The notes: generated from the sequence alone by a model not told the origin. Numbered from the stretch's first letter, positions 17,762 through 27,120 are shown. The stretch is DNA of 41,788 bases from Candidatus Pacearchaeota archaeon (GCA_018303885.1 JAGVXG010000014.1:1-41788), one strand, 5' to 3'. Made by a program: numbers and translations.

Positions 17762-19099
17762 TTAAGCTCCTTCTGGCTGTTTAATATGTAAAAACGCCAA
17801 AAATAAAATGTTGATAAGAGAAACTGCGAGAATCATTATAAGTGAAATCATTCCAGTGCTTAACGATATTCCCAACCCGCTTATTCTCATCATCATTAAC
17901 AAAAGCATAAGAATCATCGGAGCAGCGATGACAGCGCTTATGTAAATATCCATAAATGTTTCAGAAGCCTTTGCCTGTTTTTCTTTTTCAAGCCTATGGT
18001 CAAAAAGTAAGCTCTGAGAGCGTTTCTCAAAAAATTCAGGGAGATCTCCACCAGAATTAATTGTCGTCGCCAAACCATTAAACAGCTCTGAAAGTTTTTT
18101 GCTCGGGCTGTTGAAAGAACGGTTTCTTAAAGCCGTAACTAAATCATATCCATAAACATTTATTTCATTTTGAATTTTTATAAATTCTTTTTCGAGTGCA
18201 GGATACTCTTTTGTTGAAATAATTATGTTGAAAATCTTACTTGGCTCTATCATAGAACTCGATATAGCTGACATATGCACAACAGCAAAAGGAAGCTCCT
18301 GATTAATCTTGCCTTCGCTGGATTTTTTCTCCATTGTTGGGTAAAAATAAGCAAAAAGTAAAGTTACTCCCGGTATTGCAAATAAAAGCCAAAAAACTTT
18401 CAAGAACCTGATAGCCAAACTTCCTTCTACAGGAACAATAAAAGGCGGCAATGCTACAAGATTAAAAAACAAAAAGAACAGCATTATGAAAATAGCCGCA
18501 AAAAAAGACAAAACAGTGCTGAAAAAAATTACAGACACATAAGCCGCAGGCACGAATTCCATGTTGGCTTTAATCAAGTCTCTGCTTAAGTCTTTGAATT
18601 TCCCTTTATTGATTAAGTTTGTTGAATAATTATGAAACATCTTGCTGGCGAATTTTACATACTTTCTGGGCTTTCTTTCCTTCGTCTTCGAGATTTTCTC
18701 TCCTTTTTTTCTCATTCTTGAAAGAGTCAGCTTCTCTAAAGAATCTGGCTTCACTCTTCTAACATCTTTGACAGAAACAGGTTCTGGCTGAGTTTTTTCC
18801 AGATTTCTCTTAATTTGGTTCTGAACAGGAATATTTCTTTCAAGCTCCAATTCTTCCATTTCTTCTGTGCTCTTGAGAGGCTTAAACACGAAGATTTTTT
18901 CTGCATTGGCAATAACTTCATTTCCGGTTTTCCTAAGCTCGTTTTTCAGCATCGAAGTCTGAGAAGAAATCATTCTCTTTTCTCCAGGACTATCCGCGTT
19001 TCTATAATGATTAAACAAAGAACTTAGCTCGTTGAGGATTTTTCTTTCTCTGGAAATACTTCCTCTAAGCTGTTCAATTAAGACATTTTTATCTAACAT
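17762..19099 (-). CDS. Type II secretion/type IV pilus F-family (FlaJ/TadC-like) membrane protein
   Basis: Two TM blocks, GGDLPEFFEKRSQSLLFDHRLEKEKQAKASETFMDIYISAVIAAPMILMLLLMMM; immediately upstream of the second F-family protein. Confidence 0.85.
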   Translation of the reverse strand: MLDKNVLIEQLRGSISRERKILNELSSLFNHYRNADSPGEKRMISSQTSMLKNELRKTGNEVIANAEKIFVFKPLKSTEEMEELELERNIPVQNQIKRNLEKTQPEPVSVKDVRRVKPDSLEKLTLSRMRKKGEKISKTKERKPRKYVKFASKMFHNYSTNLINKGKFKDLSRDLIKANMEFVPAAYVSVIFFSTVLSFFAAIFIMLFFLFFNLVALPPFIVPVEGSLAIRFLKVFWLLFAIPGVTLLFAYFYPTMEKKSSEGKINQELPFAVVHMSAISSSMIEPSKIFNIIISTKEYPALEKEFIKIQNEINVYGYDLVTALRNRSFNSPSKKLSELFNGLATTINSGGDLPEFFEKRSQSLLFDHRLEKEKQAKASETFMDIYISAVIAAPMILMLLLMMMRISGLGISLSTGMISLIMILAVSLINILFLAFLHIKQPEGA

Positions 19100-19113
19100 T
19101 TTATTTAAAATTT

Positions 19114-19224
19114 TAAAGCTGAGTCAGCAAATCTCGAATAATTTATTTCTAAGTTAATACAGAAGCTTGTTAATAGCTCATCACTGTTTTTGACATTAAC
19201 ATTTTCTATATCCTCTTTCATCAT
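19114..19224 (-). CDS. Micro-ORF (36 aa) in pilus operon
   Basis: Overlaps the stop of the 19221-19427 ORF (ATGA); reads MMKEDIENVNVKNSDELLTSFCINLEINIRDLLTQL. Confidence 0.4.
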
Positions 19225-19427
19225 TTTGCGACCTCAAAAATCCTCCTTTGTGTTTGAATTAAAATGGCTTTTGACCTGTTGAAATTTTCTGGGTCTTGCT
19301 TTTCGTAAGCTTTCTTAAGTTTTTCAAAAGAATCTTCTAATGTTTTTACAAGTTGATTAAGATTAGAAATTTCCTCTTCCACATTACCCTTTTTTTGTAC
19401 TACCTCTTTTCCCATTTTGAATTCCAA
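19221..19427 (-). CDS. Small coiled-coil hypothetical protein in pilus operon
   Basis: ORF track; EEISNLNQLVKTLEDSFEKLKKAYEKQ heptad-like composition. Confidence 0.6.
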   Translation of the reverse strand: MEFKMGKEVVQKKGNVEEEISNLNQLVKTLEDSFEKLKKAYEKQDPENFNRSKAILIQTQRRIFEVAK

Positions 19428-19485
19428 TCTAATAAAAAAGAGGATTTACGTTATTAAATATTTCTTTTTATTGAAGAACAAGCCT

Positions 19486-21030
19486 TTACTGAACCCCATA
19501 CTGGCTAAGAACTTCTGCAGGCTTCTTGTAATACTGTGTTATAACATCCTGGAATTTCTGGAAATCAAAAACTTTTTCCTCATAAAGCCTGTAAAGCAAT
19601 TGCACTCTTCTTAAAAACTCTTTTTGTAATTCTTCGTTGCTTATTCCGAATCTTTTTGAAATTTTTTCCAGTATCTTGCTGTTCTTCTTAAAGTAGAATT
19701 GGTCCTCGGCAGGATTCCATGTAAAAGGAGTATTTGTTACTGCAATGCCTTCAGGAGTCACATTTATTATTTCAACTATCTCCCTGAGTTTTCTTGTTTC
19801 CTGCTTTTGTGCTATTGCATGTGTCATAATGCAAATACAATCAAGAACATTCAGCAGCGTCGGAGAAAGTTCTATTGGCGGAGTTTCCAGTCTTTTTATG
19901 ACAGTATCAACAGAGTCTGCGTGAAGAGTGCTTATTGAAGAATGCCCAGATGCCATTCCCTGGAAAAGAACATACGCTTCTTTCCCCCTTACTTCACCGA
20001 CGATTACATAATCAGGGTTTTGCCTGAAAGAGCTTTTTAACAATGCAAATAGGTCGATTTCGCCAACACCACCCACACCAGTAGCACTTCTTGCAACACT
20101 TGGAAGCCAGTTTTCTCTAGGAAGGTTTAATTCTCGGGTGTCTTCAATACTTACAACTCTTGCTTCCGGCGGAATGAAAAAAGCAACAGCATTCAGCAAA
20201 GTTGTTTTTCCTGAAGAAGTTCCTCCGGCAATTAATATGTTCATTTTATACTGAACAAGAATCCAGAGATAAGCAAGCATTTCCGGACTTAAAGTTCTGA
20301 AAGAAAGAAGCTGCGGAGGAGTCCATGGTGTTTTAGTGAATTTTCTTATTGTGAATGTCGGCCCTTTTGTGGTAATGTCTTTTGTGTATGTTGCGTTTAT
20401 TCTGCTTCCATCAGGAAGACTCGCGTCAAGAATAGGAGAAGCGTACGATATATACTTCCCGCAACGCTGCGCAAGTTTTTCGACAAAACTCTCGAGTTTT
20501 TCTGTATCGTTAAAACGAAGCGTCGTTTTTAAATTTCTAAATATTCTGTGGACAATATAAACAGGGCTTTCGTTTCCGTTGCATTCTATATCCTCGACAA
20601 AATAATCTCTAAGAAGAGGATCTATTTCATTGAATCCAACAAAATCACGAACAAGATAATAATATATTTTTTTGTAAGATTCATATGACATGCTTATTCC
20701 CAATTCAAAAGCAATCATCTTGAATTTCTTGTCAATATAGTCTAAAAGTTTTTCAGTATCTTTCTCTACAACAGCATCAAAATTAATCATGTCTCTCAAG
20801 GCGGCAATAATCTGCATTTTGTACCTGCTCTCACCCTCGTCTAGCACAGGTTCTTCTATTTCATAAACGACTTCATAAATCTTAGGGTCCCAATAAACAT
20901 GAATAAAAGCAAACGGCGCAATGACGCTGTATCTAACATCAATCTTAGTCTTGTCTCTGACTTTTTTCAAAGGAGGAACTGCCGGCGAGAAATTTATTGC
21001 AACTCTCGGATAATCTTGTATGCTTTGCAT
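19486..21030 (-). CDS. Type II secretion/type IV pilus assembly ATPase (FlaI/GspE/TadA family)
   Basis: ILIAGGTSSGKTTLLNAVAFFIPPEARVVSIEDTRELNLP, RQNPDYVIVGEVRGKEAYVLFQGMASGHSSISTLHADS. Confidence 0.95.
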   Translation of the reverse strand: MQSIQDYPRVAINFSPAVPPLKKVRDKTKIDVRYSVIAPFAFIHVYWDPKIYEVVYEIEEPVLDEGESRYKMQIIAALRDMINFDAVVEKDTEKLLDYIDKKFKMIAFELGISMSYESYKKIYYYLVRDFVGFNEIDPLLRDYFVEDIECNGNESPVYIVHRIFRNLKTTLRFNDTEKLESFVEKLAQRCGKYISYASPILDASLPDGSRINATYTKDITTKGPTFTIRKFTKTPWTPPQLLSFRTLSPEMLAYLWILVQYKMNILIAGGTSSGKTTLLNAVAFFIPPEARVVSIEDTRELNLPRENWLPSVARSATGVGGVGEIDLFALLKSSFRQNPDYVIVGEVRGKEAYVLFQGMASGHSSISTLHADSVDTVIKRLETPPIELSPTLLNVLDCICIMTHAIAQKQETRKLREIVEIINVTPEGIAVTNTPFTWNPAEDQFYFKKNSKILEKISKRFGISNEELQKEFLRRVQLLYRLYEEKVFDFQKFQDVITQYYKKPAEVLSQYGVQ

Positions 21031-21057
21031 TTTAAAATTTTTTATTCTAATTCATCG

Positions 21058-21131
21058 TGGCAGGACAGGGAATTGAACCCTGCTCTCCAACTTGATGAGG
21101 GTTGGCGACTGAACCAATCGTCCATCCTGCC
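21058..21131 (-). tRNA. tRNA-like gene; apparent anticodon CAU in an atypical 9-nt loop (identity uncertain)
   Basis: Minus strand GGCAGGA TG GACG ATTGGTTC AGTC G CCAAC CCTCATCAA GTTGG AGAG CAGGG TTCAATT CCCTG TCCTGCC A: perfect acceptor, anticodon and T stems. Confidence 0.75.
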
Positions 21132-21184
21132 GTAAAGTTTAAATAGTTTGAATATATCAATATACTATTGATGAGGGTTGGCGA
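21092..21184. repeat. 17-nt direct repeat TTGATGAGGGTTGGCGA, one copy in the tRNA anticodon arm and one 76 bp away
   Basis: Exact copies at 21092-21108 and 21168-21184. Confidence 0.9.
21152..21172 (-). promoter_or_regulatory. TATA-containing promoter element upstream of the tRNA-like gene
   Basis: Plus strand ATATATCAATATACTATTGAT about 20-35 nt upstream of the tRNA 5' end; nearly the same 21-mer recurs near 40190. Confidence 0.6.
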
Positions 21185-21232
21185 ATTCTTATTTTTAATA
21201 TACATTTTTTATTTATGAATTTTCATATTTTT

Positions 21233-21787
21233 TTAGTTTGTTACATCTATGTTTATGACGCTTCCTCCTTTGTCTGAAATAATAAACTTATAAGGGGTTG
21301 AGGCTCTTGTTACATCTTTTAATTCATCTCTATTTTGAATAGTAATATTGTACTTTCCTGAATAACTCTTAATTAAAGTCACTTCATTAATATTTCCTTT
21401 TTTTTCTGTGTTCGCGATTATACCCCTAAAACTTACATTTTCACCTGGTTCACTATACTTATATCTGCTTTCTATTTTAAAATATAGCCTGTCATTTACT
21501 CCATCGATAGAAAGTGTTCCTTTGTTTAAGCCAACTTCAAGAACCCTCTGATTTCCAGGTCCACCAAAAGTTAACTCTGATACTATAGAGTCTATATCTT
21601 CTAAAATGCGAACAGATTGTTCTATTATTCCCTTGTCTTGAGTTTCTTGTATTTTTGGTTTTACAAAAGTTAAAACCAACCCAATCAAAGCAAATGCAAT
21701 CAAAGTATAAACCATTGTCTCTACCCAGATTTGCCCACGTCGAGAGAACCTCTGATTTTTGCTTTTCTTATTCATCACACCCTTCAT
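21233..21787 (-). CDS. Pilin-like secreted protein
   Basis: SRRGQIWVETMVYTLIAFALIGLVLTFVKPKIQ class III-like prepilin N-terminus. Confidence 0.7.
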   Translation of the reverse strand: MKGVMNKKSKNQRFSRRGQIWVETMVYTLIAFALIGLVLTFVKPKIQETQDKGIIEQSVRILEDIDSIVSELTFGGPGNQRVLEVGLNKGTLSIDGVNDRLYFKIESRYKYSEPGENVSFRGIIANTEKKGNINEVTLIKSYSGKYNITIQNRDELKDVTRASTPYKFIISDKGGSVINIDVTN

Positions 21788-21860
21788 TAACTTAACAGGA
21801 AAAAATAGTTTATTAATTTTCCCTACTAGGAATTCTAAATTTAAATAGCTTAGAGAAATA

Positions 21861-22382
21861 TTAAGGAGCTAAAGAAAGACAATTGTCAATTTCTTCAATA
21901 GCATCTGAAACCTCGCACTGGTCATTGCCTATTACAGGAGCTATTCTTATAGATTCAGCAGGGCCCGAAAGTCCTGCTGCGCCCATATTAAAAAGGTAAG
22001 TAAGTCCGGAGTTTTTCCCAGGCAACTTGACGTTTGTACTTCTGTCAGGATAAGCAACAAGATTAGCTACCTGTGTTACTCCGCTGGTTAGCCTAAAACT
22101 TGCAGAAGTTCCCGCAGCAGAAACCCCGATAAGGAGTTCATCTAAATTTACGTCGCCGACACTTATCGAAAATTGGAGTTCATTAGAACTGCTATTGTAG
22201 CAAGTATAATCATTGTTGATACTTATTTTCCCAAAAGTTTCGAAACAGCTGGATTTAGAAAGATTGTCTTCAACAAGATTGTTAACAACTGCCCAAACAA
22301 TTCCCACCAATGTAACTGTTAATGCTAGAATCAAAACCACGCTGACAATTTCTGACAAACCTTTTTTACCTCTTTTAACCAT
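21861..22382 (-). CDS. Archaeal type IV pilin/archaellin-like protein
   Basis: MVKRGKKGLSEIVSVVLILALTVTLVGIVWAVV, classic archaeal pilin N-terminus. Confidence 0.82.
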   Translation of the reverse strand: MVKRGKKGLSEIVSVVLILALTVTLVGIVWAVVNNLVEDNLSKSSCFETFGKISINNDYTCYNSSSNELQFSISVGDVNLDELLIGVSAAGTSASFRLTSGVTQVANLVAYPDRSTNVKLPGKNSGLTYLFNMGAAGLSGPAESIRIAPVIGNDQCEVSDAIEEIDNCLSLAP

Positions 22383-22492
22383 TATTTTATAAAATGATTT
22401 TGAAGTTTATAAATTTTGGTTTGGTTATTTTTATAGAATCATATTAAAAACAAGGGTTTTAAAGTCAAGACCTCGTTAGAAAAGATACATTT

Positions 22493-23101
22493 TTATTTTC
22501 TTATTCTTCCTTCGTATTCTAAATGCCCAATTTTAGCTAAAGCTTGAATAGTTGGACCGCCAGCACTTCCTAAATTTGGTCCTTCCCCCATTAATTTAAG
22601 TTCTGCAATTCTTAATCCTACTGGAGTTTTTTCTTGTTCATAAAACATTAGTTGGTATGCTGTATCTGGAATATTAAACGCATATCTAAAATATCCTTCT
22701 CTTTCAAAATTTGGAAGTAATTGTGATTTTTCTACTTCTTTACCGACTAAACTATCTAATGTTTCTAAATAGGGATTTAGTTTTGCAACTACGATTGGCC
22801 GTTGGTCCGGTTGTTCTCTATGATAGTTTCCTATATCCCATTTACCTTTTAACGACCATTTCCATCCATTATGAACATAACCCTTTTCTCTTTCATTTTT
22901 CTTAAAAAATTCTAATACCTCTTGTGGCGGTCTTTTATTTACTGCATCAGAATTAGGTCCAACAAAGATTGCCGCATCATAAAATGGCAAAACTAAATCT
23001 GTTGGAATTTCAACTCGCTCAAATTTTGCCACATAAATTAGAGGATAATCTTGTAAACCTTGAAATTCCCTTTCACAAGTTGGACATTTATCATTATCCA
23101 T
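22493..23101 (-). CDS. Hypothetical protein with N-terminal CxxC
   Basis: ORF track; CPTCEREF near the N-terminus, no family recognised. Confidence 0.6.
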   Translation of the reverse strand: MDNDKCPTCEREFQGLQDYPLIYVAKFERVEIPTDLVLPFYDAAIFVGPNSDAVNKRPPQEVLEFFKKNEREKGYVHNGWKWSLKGKWDIGNYHREQPDQRPIVVAKLNPYLETLDSLVGKEVEKSQLLPNFEREGYFRYAFNIPDTAYQLMFYEQEKTPVGLRIAELKLMGEGPNLGSAGGPTIQALAKIGHLEYEGRIRK

Positions 23102-23257
23102 AGTAAAACTTCATAATTGGGGGTTTAAAAAGTATTGTATACTAGAGTAATTGTATAGGTTCAGGACATATATCCTGGTCTCGCACAGACTAGAGTAATT
23201 GAGTACTTATTTTAAATATCCCATTATAAATGAAGACTTTAAAATTAATCCATGTTT

Positions 23258-23731
23258 TTATAAAACTAATTCCTGTCCCTGCCTCTCTTCACAAACATGA
23301 GTTTTTTCCCCGCTTTCAGAGCTTCCAACAAGAATAGGAATTAAGACAATTTCGGTTGCGCCAGAGAATTGCAAGTCAGAAGAGAAAATGCCGCCCTGCT
23401 TCAAGCCCGTCGCTGGCCAGAGGGTTGATAGAACTTTTATTTCTTTTGTTTCATGGCTTCCTGACCTTACTATTTTTACATTCATCCCAAAAATAGGAAC
23501 ATTTCCGACGTTTGATATTGTGAGCGTTCCAAAAGAATAATCAGCAGAAAAACTAACATCATCGCATACAAGCTCTATGTTTGTTCCGCCGAATTTTGTT
23601 ATAGACTCTTTCGTCAGTCCTCTGAACCAAAGAAAAATTATCAGCGCCAGAACTATAACCATGACAACCAAAAGAACTGTTGCAACAACAGGCGAAACAC
23701 CCCTTTTTTGAATCATGTTTTCTAAAGACAT
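23258..23731 (-). CDS. Archaeal type IV pilin-like protein
   Basis: QKRGVSPVVATVLLVVMVIVLALIIFLWFRG N-terminus. Confidence 0.85.
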   Translation of the reverse strand: MSLENMIQKRGVSPVVATVLLVVMVIVLALIIFLWFRGLTKESITKFGGTNIELVCDDVSFSADYSFGTLTISNVGNVPIFGMNVKIVRSGSHETKEIKVLSTLWPATGLKQGGIFSSDLQFSGATEIVLIPILVGSSESGEKTHVCEERQGQELVL

Positions 23732-23757
23732 TTTGAATTTATAAATTTATATTTAAT

Positions 23758-25122
23758 CTAAGATATTCTTGTAACATTAAATCCATCAAAGTAAAAATGA
23801 TCATTCTCATTATTCATATACCCTTGGAATTTTATTGCAACAGAACTATCAAATGTATACTGTGAACTACTTATAATTACGCTTTGTGTTATCCAGCTTA
23901 ATTGTGTAACAATATTTGGGTTGTTCATGCAATTAAGAGTTCCCCAGCCGCTTACATTAGTGTTATCTACTTTGAGTACAAGACAATCACTTTGGGTATT
24001 TTCAAATCCAGAATAGTACCCCCACCATTCTAATTTAATTTGATTTGCGCCGGAAAAATCGAAACTTTGTTCTGTATAAGAATTTGCGTTATTATCTCGA
24101 ATACGCCAAGACCAAGTTCCACCGCTTGCTCCGTTATCAAGAACTTTACTTCCAGGAGGATTTGAATTGCTTCTATCAGAATCTGCTCCAGACGGATCTA
24201 CCCAACCTTGGTTCGGAGGAGTATTTGATTCAAATCCAAAATATGCTATTTGTACTTGTTGGAATGTACATGTGCTTGGTGTTCCAGAACAAACATATCC
24301 AGATTCAATTTGACATGTTGAAGAACATCCATCTCCATTTGCGATATTTCCGCTTCCTTGGTCGCATTGCTCTACCCCGCTTTGAATTATTCCATCACCG
24401 CATGTAGCATTTTGGCAAGTATTTGTACATGCATCTGTATTCACAGTATTACCATCGTCGCATTGCTCGCCAGTATCAACAACATTGTTTCCACAAAGAG
24501 GTCCGCCACCCACAGGGCAATCTTGAGGACAACTAACCGAATTTTCGCCAGATTCACAGGCACTATTTCCACAAACAGATCCTCCGCCCGTGGCCGGCGC
24601 GCCGACAATCTGCTGAACTCTTGCATCTCCACAGCTTACAAATCTCTGCCTGTTGTTTTCTTCCTGGAATCTCGTCGGTATGACCCTTACAGAATAAATA
24701 TTTCCTATAGCTGCAGGAACGTTGAAGGTATTTGTCTTTTCTTCTCCTGGACTTAAAGAATTATCTCCTGTTACAGAAAACAAGACAGAATTACCGAATT
24801 TTATTCCTTGATCATCTTCATTAAGATAACTAGAAAGGTCAATTGAAGGCAGCTGTTGAGCTGAGGTGTTTGCAGCATGGATGAAATAACCTGCAGCATC
24901 AAATCTTCCATTATTCCTTATTTTAATGTTTAATACAGAAGTTGAAGAATTAAAACTAGCTTCTTTTGCAAATAAAGAAACACCATCAGGGCAGTTTAAA
25001 GGCTCGTTTGGAACATATGTTTTGAGCCAGGCATAAACACCGACGCTGATTACCATTGCGAATACAACCAAAAGCACATACCCAATTATTACGCTGACGC
25101 CTCTTTTTTGTTTTAGTAACAT
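23758..25122 (-). CDS. Large pilin-like adhesin: prepilin N-terminus, Cys-rich repeats, C-terminal beta-rich domain
   Basis: KQKRGVSVIIGYVLLVVFAMVISVGVYAWL, then CGNNVVDTGEQCDDGNTVNTDACTNTC and CGDGIIQSGVEQCDQGSG...C repeats, then an aromatic-rich C-terminal domain. Confidence 0.8.
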   Translation of the reverse strand: MLLKQKRGVSVIIGYVLLVVFAMVISVGVYAWLKTYVPNEPLNCPDGVSLFAKEASFNSSTSVLNIKIRNNGRFDAAGYFIHAANTSAQQLPSIDLSSYLNEDDQGIKFGNSVLFSVTGDNSLSPGEEKTNTFNVPAAIGNIYSVRVIPTRFQEENNRQRFVSCGDARVQQIVGAPATGGGSVCGNSACESGENSVSCPQDCPVGGGPLCGNNVVDTGEQCDDGNTVNTDACTNTCQNATCGDGIIQSGVEQCDQGSGNIANGDGCSSTCQIESGYVCSGTPSTCTFQQVQIAYFGFESNTPPNQGWVDPSGADSDRSNSNPPGSKVLDNGASGGTWSWRIRDNNANSYTEQSFDFSGANQIKLEWWGYYSGFENTQSDCLVLKVDNTNVSGWGTLNCMNNPNIVTQLSWITQSVIISSSQYTFDSSVAIKFQGYMNNENDHFYFDGFNVTRIS

Positions 25123-25343
25123 CTTTTAGTTTGCCTCGCTTCGTTTGGATTTACTTTATTATTGGTATATAAACTAATTTAACAACCTTTTTATTATTAA
25201 ACCCTTATTTAACATTTTATTATTAATCTAACTTTTAATCTAAACCGCCGCACTTTTTATATTAATATTTAATCTACTTTTACTTTATTATTCTTTCTTC
25301 ATTAACATTTAATATTTATTTCGAGCAGTTTACTGCTAGCAAA

Positions 25344-25880
25344 TCACCCCGTGACAACATATTCTCCCCCACCAGTATTTTGAGCTATGACGAAATAAAA
25401 GTTTTCTGCCGCGCTTAAATTAAAACCGTATGCATCTCCGTCAATGGAAAGAATTATCGTGTTCCCACTTGGATCAATACCCCCTGTAAAATTTCCCTTT
25501 GCCTGTGTTATTGTTGCCTGTGAGCTTCCAGAAGAAACAGAAACAGTTTTATCTTCTTCCTGATATCCTGAAACAGTTAAATTATTCCCGTTTCCGAATA
25601 TAAAATAAAGATCTTTCTCTGCTCTTGACTCGTGATTAACATAATAATTTGTAAAATTCTGCATAAGCCGATACATTTGTGTGCTATTGAGGTTGTTTCC
25701 AGTTCCGTAATCTAAAGTTTTTTCACTTTCTATGCCGATTTCTTCTTTTAGCTCATCTAAACCAGGACTCTTTTCTTTTTTTGAATAATTTGAAATTGCA
25801 GAAATGCCTATGATTATCCCAGCAAGGACAACAGCCGTAACAAGATAGAACTGTCCCGATTTACTCATCATCCGCTTCAT
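25344..25880 (-). CDS. Pilin-like secreted protein
   Basis: MMSKSGQFYLVTAVVLAGIIIGISAISNY N-terminus. Confidence 0.65.
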   Translation of the reverse strand: MKRMMSKSGQFYLVTAVVLAGIIIGISAISNYSKKEKSPGLDELKEEIGIESEKTLDYGTGNNLNSTQMYRLMQNFTNYYVNHESRAEKDLYFIFGNGNNLTVSGYQEEDKTVSVSSGSSQATITQAKGNFTGGIDPSGNTIILSIDGDAYGFNLSAAENFYFVIAQNTGGGEYVVTG

Positions 25881-25923
25881 TAATTAAACAAAGAAAAATA
25901 GTTTATTAATTTTTGTTTAGGGT

Positions 25924-26253
25924 TTATTTAACCACAACTTTCTTTTCTATTAGTCCTAGGCTATTTTTTACAAGAGCCCAATCGAGCTTTATAAGATTTA
26001 AAACAAATTGATTTTCTAGGTTCATTTTGTAATAATCAGATTTCCCGACTTTTCTTGTTTTTATTACTATACCAGATTCAATAAATTTATGGAAAAAAGC
26101 CTTAAGAGAGTTATAACTAACATTAGATTCTCTTGCAATCTCAGTTACAGGATAATCAAAAAAATGATTGTCAATTAAAAAATCCAAAACTCTCAACTGA
26201 GGAGTATCTCCAAAATGTTCCAAAAATATTGATTTATTTTCCTTGCGTCTCAT
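25924..26253 (-). CDS. Winged-helix transcriptional regulator
   Basis: TPQLRVLDFLIDNHFFDYPVTEIARESNVSYNSLKAFFHKFIESGIVIKTRKVGKSDYYKMN: HTH plus wing. Confidence 0.75.
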   Translation of the reverse strand: MRRKENKSIFLEHFGDTPQLRVLDFLIDNHFFDYPVTEIARESNVSYNSLKAFFHKFIESGIVIKTRKVGKSDYYKMNLENQFVLNLIKLDWALVKNSLGLIEKKVVVK

Positions 26254-26327
26254 TTTTAATTATATACGCAAATATTTATAAATCTTTCTATATAATTATA
26301 GTTGTTTCATAAATAGAAACATTCAAA

Positions 26328-26588
26328 ATGGAATTACAAAAAGCCCGGTTGATGTTTAAATTAATAAGAAAAAATAATTGGGGCGCTAAATACGATAGAT
26401 TAGAGCATTTTAAAAGTTTTCAAGAATTAGATAAAATAATTAAAGAATTATCTGGAATTGGATGGATAATTGTTCATAAAAAACCAAAATTTGTTGGAAT
26501 TTCTCTTGACACAGAATATAAACCTCAAATAAAGGAATTTGTGGAAAAATACATGTCTTATCTAAAAGGAACCAATTGGATAGCTTAA
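26328..26588 (+). CDS. Small hypothetical protein, divergent from the wHTH gene
   Basis: ORF track; possible winged-helix-like wing VHKKPKFVGISLDTEYK. Confidence 0.5.
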   Translation: MELQKARLMFKLIRKNNWGAKYDRLEHFKSFQELDKIIKELSGIGWIIVHKKPKFVGISLDTEYKPQIKEFVEKYMSYLKGTNWIA

Positions 26589-26589
26589 T

Positions 26590-26970
26590 TTAAGAAGATG
26601 CCCGTGATATTTCGTTGTTTATTTCCGGATCCTTTACTATTTCCGGATCCTTTACTCTATAAAAAGTAGTTCGGCCGTTAATTTGAGTATTTCTTTCAGA
26701 TATGTAAAGAGATATAATTCTTTTGCCTTCCGGCTCTCTATAAGCCCAAGCCCTTTCAACAAACCCCTTCTTGACCATAAGTTTAAGAATATTTCCATCA
26801 AGCCACGACGCTCTAAAATACCATTCTCCTTCATGTCTAAAAGCAGTCAAGGGGCTGCCCTGGACTTTTGAATCCAAATCATACCTGCGAACATAATCAA
26901 CCAATCTTTTTCTTGGTTCTGTGGATAAATTAGTCGTCCCCTGGTTTCTAAATTTAACTTCAAGTGTCAT
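26590..26970 (-). CDS. Hypothetical protein
   Basis: ORF track; C-terminal KDPEIVKDPEIN from an exact 18-nt tandem duplication (26621-26656). Confidence 0.55.
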   Translation of the reverse strand: MTLEVKFRNQGTTNLSTEPRKRLVDYVRRYDLDSKVQGSPLTAFRHEGEWYFRASWLDGNILKLMVKKGFVERAWAYREPEGKRIISLYISERNTQINGRTTFYRVKDPEIVKDPEINNEISRASS

Positions 26971-27020
26971 TTAAACTTAAGATTAAATTTGTTTATAACA
27001 ATTATTGTTTTGAGAAATAT

Positions 27021-27120
27021 AAGTGTAGACTCGGAAGAATAAGTGTAGACTCGGAAGATTGCTTCAGAACGACAACACTTTGGCGTTCGTGCAAAAAAGT
27101 AGACTCGGAAGATTGCCTCA
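27021..27120. repeat. Three copies of the SRP RNA 3'-end motif GTAGACTCGGAAGA
   Basis: At about 27024, 27044 and 27099; the third copy is the predicted SRP RNA 3' terminus. Confidence 0.85.

Noticed and set aside
26621-26656. Exact 18-nt tandem duplication containing GGATCC
   Set aside because: Simple in-frame duplication (KDPEI) at a protein C-terminus; too small to suggest a system.
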